Origin: Algibacter miyuki
GTDB taxonomy: Bacteria > Bacteroidota > Bacteroidia > Flavobacteriales > Flavobacteriaceae
Length of the DNA: 64,000 nt
Direction: 5' to 3'
Assembly (NCBI RefSeq): GCF_030409805.1
Contig: NZ_JAUFQP010000010.1
Coordinates: 873,001 to 937,000 of the forward strand
Numbering within the stretch: position 1 is the stretch's first letter; each line of letters starts with the position of its first letter. The notes beneath the pieces are model-generated. The model saw only the letters and a program-made list of their open reading frames with translations, was not told the origin of the DNA and made no database searches. Positions 1-7,761 of the stretch are shown piece after piece. Position numbers and translations under genes: made by a program.

Positions 1-44
1 CCTGCATACCCTTTTGGAACTATATATTTTGAAATAAAAATCAT
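1..44 (-). CDS. N-terminus of an unidentified protein, cut by the window edge
   Basis: Reading leftwards from an ATG at 42-44, an open frame of 14 codons (MIFISKYIVPKGYA) runs off the window edge. It diverges from the DUF5522 gene at 126, leaving about 80 bases for two promoters. The start resembles a small flavobacterial protein I remember only vaguely, so no function is given. The alternative is that this is chance open reading frame. Confidence 0.35.
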   Translation of the reverse strand, partial: MIFISKYIVPKGYA

Positions 45-111
45 AAGTTATGCGCCTCAAAAATCAAACCAATTTATGACAATTTTAGAAAACATTAATT
101 TCATTTTACAT

Positions 112-119
112 TATCTTTG
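112..119 (+). promoter_or_regulatory. Bacteroidota -7 box, near-leaderless start
   Basis: TATCTTTG is an exact match to the TAnnTTTG box. It ends only 6 bases before the ATG at 126, so the transcript would have almost no leader. No clear -33 TTTG is visible at the usual distance. Confidence 0.5.
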
Positions 120-125
120 TTTACT

Positions 126-290
126 ATGAAAAAAATAATTCCTATTGAAGAAGGCGATTTTTACTGGACCCCCGAAGGTTACCGTTGTTTTACCGCCCAA
201 TATTTACTAAAAAGGGAATATTGTTGCGAAAGCGGTTGCCGACATTGTCCTTATGGTTTTAATAAAAAAAGCAATTCAACTAAAGCATAA
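126..290 (+). CDS. DUF5522 family small cysteine-rich protein
   Basis: This is a 54-residue protein of unknown function. Residues 14-23 (WTPEGYRCFT) and 32-45, with the pattern YCCESGCRHCPYGF, match the DUF5522 family as I know it. The five cysteines C21, C33, C34, C38 and C41 plus H40 look suited to binding a metal or an iron-sulfur cluster, which is inference. The whole family is about this size, so the gene is complete. An exact TAnnTTTG box lies directly upstream and there is no room for a ribosome binding site, suggesting leaderless expression. A DUF4136 lipoprotein follows 122 bases downstream on the same strand. Confidence 0.75.
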   Translation: MKKIIPIEEGDFYWTPEGYRCFTAQYLLKREYCCESGCRHCPYGFNKKSNSTKA

Positions 291-412
291 GCACTTAAAG
301 CGGTTTATTGGTACGATTGTTGATGCTATTAATTACCAAGACAAACTTAAAAATCAAAACTATATTGATTAAAAAAGATGTAAACTAAAAAATAAATTTA
401 ACACCCTTCCTT

Positions 413-970
413 ATGAAAACATTATTAAAAACACTGCCGCTACTTGCCTTACTACTAGTAATAACATCGTGTAGTTCGGTAAAAGTTGCCGCCGATTACG
501 ACAAAGAAGCCAACTTTAATAATTACAAAACCTTTGCTTTTTTTAAAACAGGTATTGATAAAGCTGAAATTAGTGACTTAGATAAACGCCGTATTTTACG
601 TGCTATCGAAGCCGAACTTACAGCAAAAGGGTTCACAAAATCGGAAAACCCAGACTTACTTATTAGTTTATTCACCAAAGCAAGTCAACGTGTTGATGTT
701 TACAATAATTCTTGGGGCATGGGCGCTTGGGGCTGGGGTGGTTATGGTAATTTTCGTCCAGGTTGGGGCTGGGGTTACAACAATAGCCCAACAGTATCAA
801 CCTCTACACAAGGTGTTTTATATATAGACCTTATTGATGCCGATAAAAAAGAATTGGTTTGGCAAGGTATGGGATCGGGGTATTTAACTCAAAAAATGGA
901 GAAAAAAGACGAACGTATTAAGGAGTTTGTTGCTGAAATTATGGCGAAATATCCACCAGAAGCGAAATAG
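413..970 (+). CDS. DUF4136 domain lipoprotein
   Basis: This 185-residue protein is probably attached to the outer membrane or held in the periplasm. A signal sequence with a lipobox (VITSC, Cys20) starts it and DUF4136 fills the rest, beginning near VAADYDKEANFNNYKTFAF and ending in a basic helix. A Gly/Trp-rich stretch at about residues 100-124 (MGAWGWGGYGN and GWGWG) interrupts the domain, as in many Bacteroidota members. DUF4136 proteins have no agreed function. The start at 413 gives a full signal peptide. A bidirectional terminator hairpin directly follows the stop, so transcription ends here. The family call is firm and the role is unknown. Confidence 0.85.
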   Translation: MKTLLKTLPLLALLLVITSCSSVKVAADYDKEANFNNYKTFAFFKTGIDKAEISDLDKRRILRAIEAELTAKGFTKSENPDLLISLFTKASQRVDVYNNSWGMGAWGWGGYGNFRPGWGWGYNNSPTVSTSTQGVLYIDLIDADKKELVWQGMGSGYLTQKMEKKDERIKEFVAEIMAKYPPEAK

Positions 971-987
971 AAAATTTATATTTTTAG

Positions 988-1020
988 AAAAAGCGATTCA
1001 TTTATTTTGAATCGCTTTTT
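988..1020. terminator. bidirectional rho-independent terminator
   Basis: The 13-base arms 988-1000 and 1008-1020 are perfectly complementary (AAAAAGCGATTCA and its reverse complement), with a 7-base loop and T-runs on both strands. It sits between the convergent DUF4136 and TPR genes and overlaps the last codons of the TPR gene. Confidence 0.85.
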
Positions 1021-2531
1021 TTATTAATTAAATCTATATAGTTCATTGACTGCTGTTTCCAAATTTCAGCTTCGGAAGACTCTGAAAACATTGAATAAAT
1101 AGCATATGCTTTCTTAAAATAATTAAGACTAACTCCTTTTTCAACTCGTGACTCATGGTAGCTCTGCCCTAATAAAAAGTAAATATTAGCTTCAATCATT
1201 TTGAGATCATACTTATCTTTTAACAAATCAGATGCTTGGTTTTTAATTAAATTTTCTAATAATAAAATACAATCATTATAGCGTCTTCCTTGTCTTAAAA
1301 CCTTTCCCAAGGAATAATAAGACCCAAGATATTTAACACGATATCGACTAGGGGAAATTTTAAATAAGTTATCAAAAATTTTCACTCCAATATTTACATG
1401 AAAACTAGCCAATTCATTATCATTTAACTCATACAATACTTCACCGTAATTAAGATGAATACCTGCATAAATTTCTGCAAATCTTGCTGATGTATTCCCA
1501 ACTGGATCTCCCAGAATTTTTAAGGTTTTTTGAAATGAGTCTTTTGCATTCTCAAAATCATTTTGATTCTTATATATATTTCCTAAATTACTATAACAAG
1601 AAACGAAATGCAATTTAGTGTCAATTTCATTAGCAAAATCTAAAGTCTTAAATATATCTATAGCTTTCAAACTAAATGCTATTGCCTTATCAGACTCTCG
1701 GATATGGCCATAAGTTACAGCAAAATTCATATAGATTTTTGCTAAATCGCTTACATATTTATCGTAATCTAAATCCACCAGTTTCTCTCTTAGATTTAAC
1801 GCCCTTTTATAAAACTCAATAGCTTTTAAATACTTTGATTTTTCTTTCTCTATAATTCCTAAGCTACTATATATATAACTCAAATTCCACAAATCTTCAG
1901 CACTTTTTGATTCAACATCCCCATAAAATACAATTGAATCCTTGTAACATTGAGTAGCCTTTAAGTGATCTCCATTATGATAATAAACACCTCCCAAGCT
2001 AAAAAGAATATCAGCTTTATCAACTGGCTGAACAGCTACTTCTAACGCTTTAATATAACAAAGCTCTGCCATTCCATAATCATAATTTAACTCATAACCC
2101 ATTGCTTGAGTTATATAAGTCTCAGACTTCTGAGTTGCTTTTTCAATTAACATTTCTATGTCAGCACCACTAACATTAAACCTATTACGTATTATCTCAT
2201 CTTGTTGCTCCCGTGACAAATATTCCTCAACCTGCTGCCTTCTTTCATCAAGCAATTCACGAAGCTGAGCTTTTAAATTAGAGACTTCTTCCTTAATCAT
2301 GGAAACATCTTTTTTATTTTCAATTAAACCAACCGTATTATTCTCAACATTAGACATAACATGCTCATTTCTCTTAACCGCCTCCAACTCTACGACTTGC
2401 TCTACTTGCTTATTTTTAAAATATGCCCAAAGCCCAAAACCTCCAACTAAAGCACTTAAAACTCCTAATACTACTGCTATTATTTTACACAACTCAATTA
2501 TATACTGATAGTCCATATTTTTACGACTCAT
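1002..2531 (-). CDS. membrane-anchored tetratricopeptide repeat protein
   Basis: This 509-residue protein has one N-terminal membrane segment (about residues 14-34, IIAVVLGVLSALVGGFGLWAYF), then a charged helical stretch likely to form a coiled coil (about 40-110), then tandem TPR-like helical repeats from about 130 to 490. Repeats with the A/Y pattern such as GDHLKATQCYKDSI and YLKAIEFYKRALNLREKL are clear. TPR arrays bind protein partners; no catalytic or DNA-binding domain is present, so a signalling or scaffold role is inference. The start could also be Met6 (MDYQYII). It stands alone, convergent with DUF4136 and divergent from the aromatic hydroxylase. No specific function can be given. 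Confidence 0.75.
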   Translation of the reverse strand: MSRKNMDYQYIIELCKIIAVVLGVLSALVGGFGLWAYFKNKQVEQVVELEAVKRNEHVMSNVENNTVGLIENKKDVSMIKEEVSNLKAQLRELLDERRQQVEEYLSREQQDEIIRNRFNVSGADIEMLIEKATQKSETYITQAMGYELNYDYGMAELCYIKALEVAVQPVDKADILFSLGGVYYHNGDHLKATQCYKDSIVFYGDVESKSAEDLWNLSYIYSSLGIIEKEKSKYLKAIEFYKRALNLREKLVDLDYDKYVSDLAKIYMNFAVTYGHIRESDKAIAFSLKAIDIFKTLDFANEIDTKLHFVSCYSNLGNIYKNQNDFENAKDSFQKTLKILGDPVGNTSARFAEIYAGIHLNYGEVLYELNDNELASFHVNIGVKIFDNLFKISPSRYRVKYLGSYYSLGKVLRQGRRYNDCILLLENLIKNQASDLLKDKYDLKMIEANIYFLLGQSYHESRVEKGVSLNYFKKAYAIYSMFSESSEAEIWKQQSMNYIDLINKKSDSK

Positions 2532-2702
2532 TTCACAACTTCAATTATTAAGCCCCTAATATACAGAAACATCCGTTATAATTATTGAATTTACACCCCA
2601 CATTATTGTGCGAATACCCCCTAAACCATTCAATAATACATTGCAAAAACCAATAATTACTGAATAATTCGTATTTTTACAAGATTACAACCAACAATAC
2701 TT

Positions 2703-4469
2703 ATGAATCCTTCAATAGAATCAAATGCTATTTTAAATCGTTTGCCGGAACATTTAAAACAGTTTATAAAGCCGCAAAATTACAGTGATTATTCCGCAGT
2801 AAATCAGGCTGTTTGGCGCTATGTAATGCGTAAAAATGTTGATTTTCTAAAATCTGTAGCACATCAATCGTATTTAGAAGGCTTAAAACTTACCGGTATT
2901 TCTATTGATAGCATTCCGAATATGTACGGCATGAACCGTATTTTACAAAACATTGGCTGGGCCGCCGTTGCCGTAGATGGTTTTATTCCGCCCAATGCGT
3001 TTATGGAATTTCAAGCTTATAATATTTTGGTTATTGCCAGCGACATCAGACAACTAGAACATATTGAATATACACCGGCACCGGATATTATTCATGAAGG
3101 CGCCGGTCACGCTCCTATTATCGCAAATCCGGAATATGCTGAGTACTTACGCCGCTTTGGAGAGATTGGCTGTAAAGCCATTTCGTCTGCTAAAGATTAC
3201 GAGCTCTATGAAGCCGTTAGACATTTATCAATTATAAAAGAAGCTCCAAATTCCAACGAAAACGACATTGATGCGGCTCAAAAAAAAGTAGAAACCTTAC
3301 AAAACAACATGGGAGAGCCCAGTGAAATGGCGCTTATTAGAAATTTACATTGGTGGACGGTGGAATACGGCTTAATTGGCACCGTAGAAAACCCGAAAAT
3401 TTACGGCGCTGGCTTACTATCTTCTATTGGAGAAAGCGCTTGGTGCATGACGAATGAAGTAAAAAAGCGTCCCTACACCATAGATGCCACTTACCAAGAT
3501 TTCGATATTACCAAACCACAACCTCAACTTTACGTTACTCCAAATTTCGCACATTTAAGTTTGATTTTGGAAGAATTCGCTAACACCATGGCAGTACGAA
3601 AAGGAGGACTTCCAGGTGTTACCAAATTAATACAATCAGAAGCATTAGGAACTATAGAACTGAGTACAGGACTTCAAATTTCAGGTGTTTTTTCTGAAGT
3701 AAAAGCTATTGAAGGACAAGTTATTTACATACAAACCAATAAAAAAACAGCCTTAGCGTATCGTGAAAAAGAACTGGTGGGACATGGCACCGCTGCACAT
3801 CCTGACAGTTTTGGTTCCCCTATCGGGAAATTAAAAGGTATCAATTTAGCCATTGAAGATATGAGTCCGCGTGATTTAAGTGCCTACGGAATTTTCGAAG
3901 GCCAAACTACGACATTAGAATTTGAAGGAGGTATTACAGTTTCGGGAGAAATCATCACCGGAAAACGTAATTTGCAAGGAAAAATAATACTGATTAGCTT
4001 TAAAAATTGCACAGTAACCTTTAATAACACCATTCTATTTAAACCCGAGTTTGGTATTTATGACATGGCCGTTGGAAAACGTATTGTTTCAGCATTTTCT
4101 GGCCCTGCAGATTTAAATAGTTTCGATTTAATTACACACAAAACCACTTCAGAAACCATACGGACTAAAAAATCTAAAAAACAATTAGAGCTAGAAAAGC
4201 TATATCAACAAATAAGAGATTTTAGAGATGGTACAAACCGTACGATTTCAAGATCTAAAATTTTAGAAGAACTTATTGAAAACCACCCAAACGACTGGCT
4301 TTTATGCATTGAAATTTTTGAATTGGCTTTCGCTGGAAATGAAAAAACACTTTGCGAGAACGTTATAAACCATTTGGAAACCGTAAAACAAAACCTACCA
4401 AAACTAGGACATTTAATTGATGACGGGTTAAATATTACACGAAAAAGCCATATTAAAAACCCTCTGTAA
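2703..4469 (+). CDS. biopterin-type aromatic amino acid hydroxylase, long form
   Basis: This is a non-haem iron, pterin-dependent hydroxylase that likely makes Tyr from Phe. The catalytic core occupies about residues 60-320. The iron ligands are visible: H131 and H136 in DIIHEGAGH and E221 in WWTVEYG. The family signature GAGLLSSIGES follows at about 236-246. At 588 residues it is far longer than bacterial phenylalanine hydroxylases (about 260-300). A C-terminal part of roughly 250 residues looks beta-rich at first and helical and Lys-rich at the end. Bacteroidota have such long forms, but I do not know what the extension does. The start at 2703 fits the N-terminal alignment. The end lies 4 bases from the convergent enoyl-CoA hydratase gene, with no hairpin between. 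Confidence 0.88.
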   Translation: MNPSIESNAILNRLPEHLKQFIKPQNYSDYSAVNQAVWRYVMRKNVDFLKSVAHQSYLEGLKLTGISIDSIPNMYGMNRILQNIGWAAVAVDGFIPPNAFMEFQAYNILVIASDIRQLEHIEYTPAPDIIHEGAGHAPIIANPEYAEYLRRFGEIGCKAISSAKDYELYEAVRHLSIIKEAPNSNENDIDAAQKKVETLQNNMGEPSEMALIRNLHWWTVEYGLIGTVENPKIYGAGLLSSIGESAWCMTNEVKKRPYTIDATYQDFDITKPQPQLYVTPNFAHLSLILEEFANTMAVRKGGLPGVTKLIQSEALGTIELSTGLQISGVFSEVKAIEGQVIYIQTNKKTALAYREKELVGHGTAAHPDSFGSPIGKLKGINLAIEDMSPRDLSAYGIFEGQTTTLEFEGGITVSGEIITGKRNLQGKIILISFKNCTVTFNNTILFKPEFGIYDMAVGKRIVSAFSGPADLNSFDLITHKTTSETIRTKKSKKQLELEKLYQQIRDFRDGTNRTISRSKILEELIENHPNDWLLCIEIFELAFAGNEKTLCENVINHLETVKQNLPKLGHLIDDGLNITRKSHIKNPL

Positions 4470-4473
4470 AAAA

Positions 4474-5223
4474 CTACCTAAAGCGTTTCAATGTCTTTTT
4501 AGTGAATTTACTAAGCACCAATTTGCCACTAATTTTGGCGCGTTCGTTAAGTAAAGTATCCCAATGATCGGTACCTGCCCACATCACCTTTTTCATTTCA
4601 GCCAAAGCTTCGGGGTTATAACTTGCTAGTTTAGTAACTAGAGTTTCCAAGGCTTCGTCTAAAAGCTCGATACTTTCAAAAACTTCAGAGAACAGCCCTT
4701 TTTCCTTTGCAAATTCCGAAGAAAAAAAGGTTTCGGCATTAATAGTAATATGCGACATGGCGTTTTTCCCAATTTTTCTAGAAACAACTGGCTCTATCAC
4801 AAATGGCCCAATACCAATACTTAATTCGCTTAATTTTATGGATGCAAATTGAGTTGCCAAACAATAATCGGTTGCCGCTGCCAAACCAACGCCGCCGCCA
4901 ACACTTTTACCTTGTATACGCCCAATAATAAGTTTCGGACAAGTTCGCATTGCATTAATTACATTTGCAAAGCCTGAGAAAAACTGAAAACCATCGGCTT
5001 CATTGTCAATAGCAATAATTTCGTTAAAGCTTGCCCCTGCACAAAAAGTGCGATCTCCGCCGCTTTTTAAAACTAGAACTCGAATATCTTTATTATCGCC
5101 TGCAGCTTTAATAATATTCGCTAATAATTCTAAAACATCACTAGGCATCGCGTTTTTATTTGGATGATAAAACTCAATGTATCCAACTTTATTTTCTATA
5201 TTTAATGTAACGTAAGATTTCAT
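4474..5223 (-). CDS. enoyl-CoA hydratase/isomerase family protein
   Basis: A 249-residue crotonase-fold enzyme acting on acyl-CoA thioesters in the cytoplasm. The oxyanion-hole segments are visible: GGDRTFCAGASF at about residues 55-66 and GKSVGGGVGLAAATDY at about 104-119. Length is normal for the family (about 255-260). Similar flavobacterial proteins are called methylglutaconyl-CoA hydratase or PaaB-like, but the sequence alone does not fix the substrate. An exact TAnnTTTG box lies about 32 bases upstream. It diverges from the rhodanese gene and converges with the aromatic hydroxylase, which may indicate amino acid catabolism but could be chance. Confidence 0.85.
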   Translation of the reverse strand: MKSYVTLNIENKVGYIEFYHPNKNAMPSDVLELLANIIKAAGDNKDIRVLVLKSGGDRTFCAGASFNEIIAIDNEADGFQFFSGFANVINAMRTCPKLIIGRIQGKSVGGGVGLAAATDYCLATQFASIKLSELSIGIGPFVIEPVVSRKIGKNAMSHITINAETFFSSEFAKEKGLFSEVFESIELLDEALETLVTKLASYNPEALAEMKKVMWAGTDHWDTLLNERAKISGKLVLSKFTKKTLKRFR

Positions 5224-5254
5224 GCTTTCTAATAAATTAGGATTGAAATATACA

Positions 5255-5262
5255 CAAAAATA
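5255..5262 (-). promoter_or_regulatory. -7 box for the enoyl-CoA hydratase gene
   Basis: On the minus strand this reads TATTTTTG, an exact TAnnTTTG match about 32 bases before the start at 5223. A near match for the divergent rhodanese gene (GATATTTG, one mismatch) lies at 5302-5309. Confidence 0.45.
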
Positions 5263-5325
5263 TCAAGTAACACAGGTTACATTACTTTATTAAAACATCA
5301 TGATATTTGCATAAATAAAAACAAT

Positions 5326-5631
5326 ATGGGACTATTACATTTTCTTTTTGGAAACAACAATAAAACAATTACAGATTTTAAAAATCGAGGTGCCATAATT
5401 ATTGATGTTCGTAGCACTAACGAATACAGCCAAGGTGCTATTTTAAATTCGGAAAATATTCCGCTACCAAATATTGAATCTAAAATTGATTATTTAAAAA
5501 GCCTAAACAAACCCATAATTACCTGTTGTGCCAGTGGTGTTCGATCGGGGAAAGCAGCAAAAATTCTAAAAGCACACCATATTGAAACCGTGAACGGCGG
5601 TGGCTGGGCCAGTTTACAAAATAAATTATAA
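5326..5631 (+). CDS. single-domain rhodanese-like protein
   Basis: This 101-residue cytoplasmic protein is one rhodanese domain. The active loop reads CCASGVRSG, and C68 fits the catalytic position (C-x2-G-x-R-S). The N-terminal motif IIIDVRSTNEYSQGAI is the usual rhodanese DVR-x-x-x-E-Y signature. Rhodanese domains carry persulfide sulfur, and single-domain forms often serve thiol or sulfide chemistry; the acceptor here is unknown. The first 12 residues (MGLLHFLFGNNN) are a short hydrophobic lead, common in the flavobacterial form. The gene end overlaps the convergent DUF4230 gene by 6 bases. Confidence 0.88.
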   Translation: MGLLHFLFGNNNKTITDFKNRGAIIIDVRSTNEYSQGAILNSENIPLPNIESKIDYLKSLNKPIITCCASGVRSGKAAKILKAHHIETVNGGGWASLQNKL

Positions 5632-6240
5632 TTTAATTTTCAGTAATTCTTCGCTATTCGTAATAGGCATACTGTTATATTCTAGCGTCCATCCCAGCGA
5701 ATTTGTTAAAATATAAAATTTAGACAGTTCACTAATTAAACGGTTTTCTGCATTCTTTTTTAAATCGGAAGCTTCTAACTTTTTTTCTAAAGATTTTTTC
5801 ACAATCACCTTTATAGCATTGTAATCTTTAGCTTCAAAAGGGTTTAAAAAATCTGCCTGAATATCATAATACTCAAAATCAGGGCTAATTTTTATTTCTT
5901 CCTTCGGAATTTTTACAATGGTTAGTGTTTTGGTTGAAGCGTTAACATTGAACTCTATTTTACTTAAATCGTAAGCCACAGTAACATCAGCATTAACAAC
6001 CACTAACGCCTTTTTTTCAGAAGTAAAATAATCACCAAAAATAGCTTTGGAGTTTTTATAATTAAACACTTCACTAAAATGGCCTTCGGTAACAATGAGT
6101 TTACCAACGTTTTTTATTTGCTCTTGGATAAGCGCCGAGTTTTCTTGAAGTACGATGTTCTCGTTTTGCTTATCGCCACAATATTTAAAGGTGAATAATA
6201 CCACTAAAGTAATAATGACACCGAATAGAATTTTTCGCAT
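5626..6240 (-). CDS. DUF4230 family membrane-anchored protein
   Basis: A protein of 204 residues from the preferred start at 6240 (MRKILFGVII). One membrane segment lies at the N-terminus (about residues 4-18) and the DUF4230 domain follows, exposed outside the cytoplasm. A longer start at 6297 adds 19 residues (MTLVRLYCRSKLMFFYFST). I prefer 6240 because it gives a normal signal anchor, but an exact -7 box at 6322-6329 would allow either. DUF4230 has no established function. The 3' end overlaps the convergent rhodanese gene by 6 bases. Confidence 0.8.
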   Translation of the reverse strand: MRKILFGVIITLVVLFTFKYCGDKQNENIVLQENSALIQEQIKNVGKLIVTEGHFSEVFNYKNSKAIFGDYFTSEKKALVVVNADVTVAYDLSKIEFNVNASTKTLTIVKIPKEEIKISPDFEYYDIQADFLNPFEAKDYNAIKVIVKKSLEKKLEASDLKKNAENRLISELSKFYILTNSLGWTLEYNSMPITNSEELLKIKL

Positions 6241-6321
6241 AGTGCTAAAATAAAAAAACATCAGTTTACTTCGACAATAAAGCCTAACTAATGTCATTTA
6301 TGTTAACACTTGCTAACGGTA

Positions 6322-6329
6322 CAAATATA
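6322..6329 (-). promoter_or_regulatory. -7 box for the DUF4230 gene
   Basis: Minus-strand TATATTTG matches TAnnTTTG exactly. It is 25 bases before the longer DUF4230 start (6297) and about 82 before the preferred one (6240). Confidence 0.4.
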
Positions 6330-6402
6330 CACACAACCTTCGTTTTACATGTTACATAAAGGTTACGCTTAGTTTAATTAACGGTCAAAAAACATAGCAA
6401 AA

Positions 6403-6452
6403 AAAAACACCCCTCACAAAACTAACTAAAGTTTTATAATTGGGGTGTTTTT
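6403..6452 (-). terminator. rho-independent terminator
   Basis: The arms 6403-6413 (AAAAACACCCC) and 6442-6452 (GGGGTGTTTTT) pair perfectly. A second pairing, AAAACT with AGTTTT, lies in the loop. The T-run is on the minus strand, so it would end a leftward transcript such as that of GSCFA. Confidence 0.7.
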
Positions 6453-6712
6453 AAATGAACTGATTAATAGCAGGATAAATCTAACTCAATCTCATAATTT
6501 TGTACTAATTTTTCGACAAAACGTCATTAAATAAGGTTTAAGTACGAAGCCAAAAATTAAACTTTAAAAGAATAAAATAAGGATTAAAAATACCTCATTT
6601 GTTTTGGTGGAAATTTTCAACAAATCACTAAGCTGTTTTACACAGTTAAGACAACTTCGTGAACATTAATTAATCCAACTCACTAATTAGATGATAATTA
6701 AGTAATAAAATA

Positions 6713-7657
6713 TTAAAAAGAAATATGAGGATAGCAGGTTTGAATTTGCTCCTTCTTAACGTCTAACTTTTGAAGAAACTTAAAATGAGCTTCTGAATTT
6801 GGATTAAAAGGTTTATGCTGAATTCCTTTTTGAATATCCATAACCGTTTGCATGGTTTTTAAAGCACCACTAGAAATCCAAACCTGTTGAAATTTTCCCC
6901 AAATATATTTAATAGCAGTTTCATTAGGGTGCAACATATCTTCCTTATAAAAACGATAATCCCGAAGTTCGTCCATCATAATTTCAAAAGAAGGAAAATA
7001 AATAACGTTTTCGCTTAGCACTTGATGAATAGCCGCTAACAAATTTGATTTACTTTGAGTATTTTCAATAAATCCGTCTTTTATATGCCGTACTGGAGAC
7101 ACTGTAAAAATAACAGAAGCCTTAGCATTAACAGATTTGATATTCGCTAAAACCATCTGTAAAGAATTTAGAACCTCTTCAACAGATAGTATTTTTTTTC
7201 TGAAGTTTTTTTGTGGCACTTTATGGCAATTAGCAACCGTTTTACTCGTTTCAATTTCAGTATAAACCCAAGAAGTTCCTAGAGTAATAATAATATGTGT
7301 AGCATTTTTTAATTGCTCTCGAGCAGCTTCAACTTGATTATTCAATCGCGTTAACAACTCGCCTTTGGATGTATCGCTTAATTTTGAATGCGCATCAAAA
7401 CAATGCCATTGTTCATTATTAAAAAACACATCTGCATCGGCATACTGATAACCATTTATAGCATTAGAAACCAATCGCTCGATAGCTTTTGGATGAAATA
7501 AAATCCCAAACGGATTAATAGTCGTTTGAAATTTAGATGCCTCTAACTGCGCTCCAATATTTTCAACAAAACAAGACCCCAATAATAACATTTTAGAACT
7601 ATAATCTATTTGATTGTTTTCTCTCGGCTTTAGTGGTATTTGGGTTTGTAATTTCAT
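6713..7657 (-). CDS. GSCFA domain protein
   Basis: From the preferred start at 7657 (MKLQTQIPLKP) this is a 314-residue protein. The family signature GSCFVENIG appears early (about residue 26-34), followed by SGNH-hydrolase-like blocks (about HIIITLGTSWVY, then FTVSPVRHIKDG and FPSFEIMMDELRDYRFY). GSCFA proteins are bacterial SGNH/GDSL-like proteins of unknown substrate. An upstream in-frame ATG at 7684 adds 9 residues that look non-native. The gene diverges from the MerR light regulator with about 100 bases between them. Its stop is followed by a long untranslated region ending in the hairpin at 6403-6452. Confidence 0.85.
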   Translation of the reverse strand: MKLQTQIPLKPRENNQIDYSSKMLLLGSCFVENIGAQLEASKFQTTINPFGILFHPKAIERLVSNAINGYQYADADVFFNNEQWHCFDAHSKLSDTSKGELLTRLNNQVEAAREQLKNATHIIITLGTSWVYTEIETSKTVANCHKVPQKNFRKKILSVEEVLNSLQMVLANIKSVNAKASVIFTVSPVRHIKDGFIENTQSKSNLLAAIHQVLSENVIYFPSFEIMMDELRDYRFYKEDMLHPNETAIKYIWGKFQQVWISSGALKTMQTVMDIQKGIQHKPFNPNSEAHFKFLQKLDVKKEQIQTCYPHISF

Positions 7658-7732
7658 TGATAACAACATGCATTTATACATCAAAAGTAAGCATTAATAG
7701 ATAAGCTTTTTATGTAAGCTCATAAAAAAACG

Positions 7733-7750
7733 TATATTTGTTTAACAAAA
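7733..7750 (+). promoter_or_regulatory. merR promoter with overlapping palindromic operator
   Basis: TATATTTG (7733-7740) is an exact -7 box. It overlaps the palindrome TTTGTTTAACAAA (7737-7749; inner TTGTT-T-AACAA). The same arrangement stands before crtI at 8683-8700, the two 18-base strings differing at one position in the centre. This suggests that one regulator, most simply the MerR protein itself, acts at both. Confidence 0.6.
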
Positions 7751-7761
7751 AATAAAAAACA

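Larger units (their letters stand above)
6241..6712. other. non-coding stretch between DUF4230 and GSCFA genes
   Basis: No convincing coding frame lies here. The left part holds the DUF4230 promoter. A stable hairpin at 6403-6452 fits a minus-strand terminator. The 260 bases between that hairpin and the GSCFA stop at 6713 are AT-rich and would be a long 3' untranslated region of the GSCFA gene, or could hide a small RNA. I find no further structure I can name. Confidence 0.6.

Noticed and set aside
253..372. 39-codon open frame overlapping the DUF5522 gene in another frame (MVLIKKAIQLKHKH...)
   Set aside because: It overlaps a recognised family gene, has no promoter or family of its own, and its length is within chance for AT-rich DNA.
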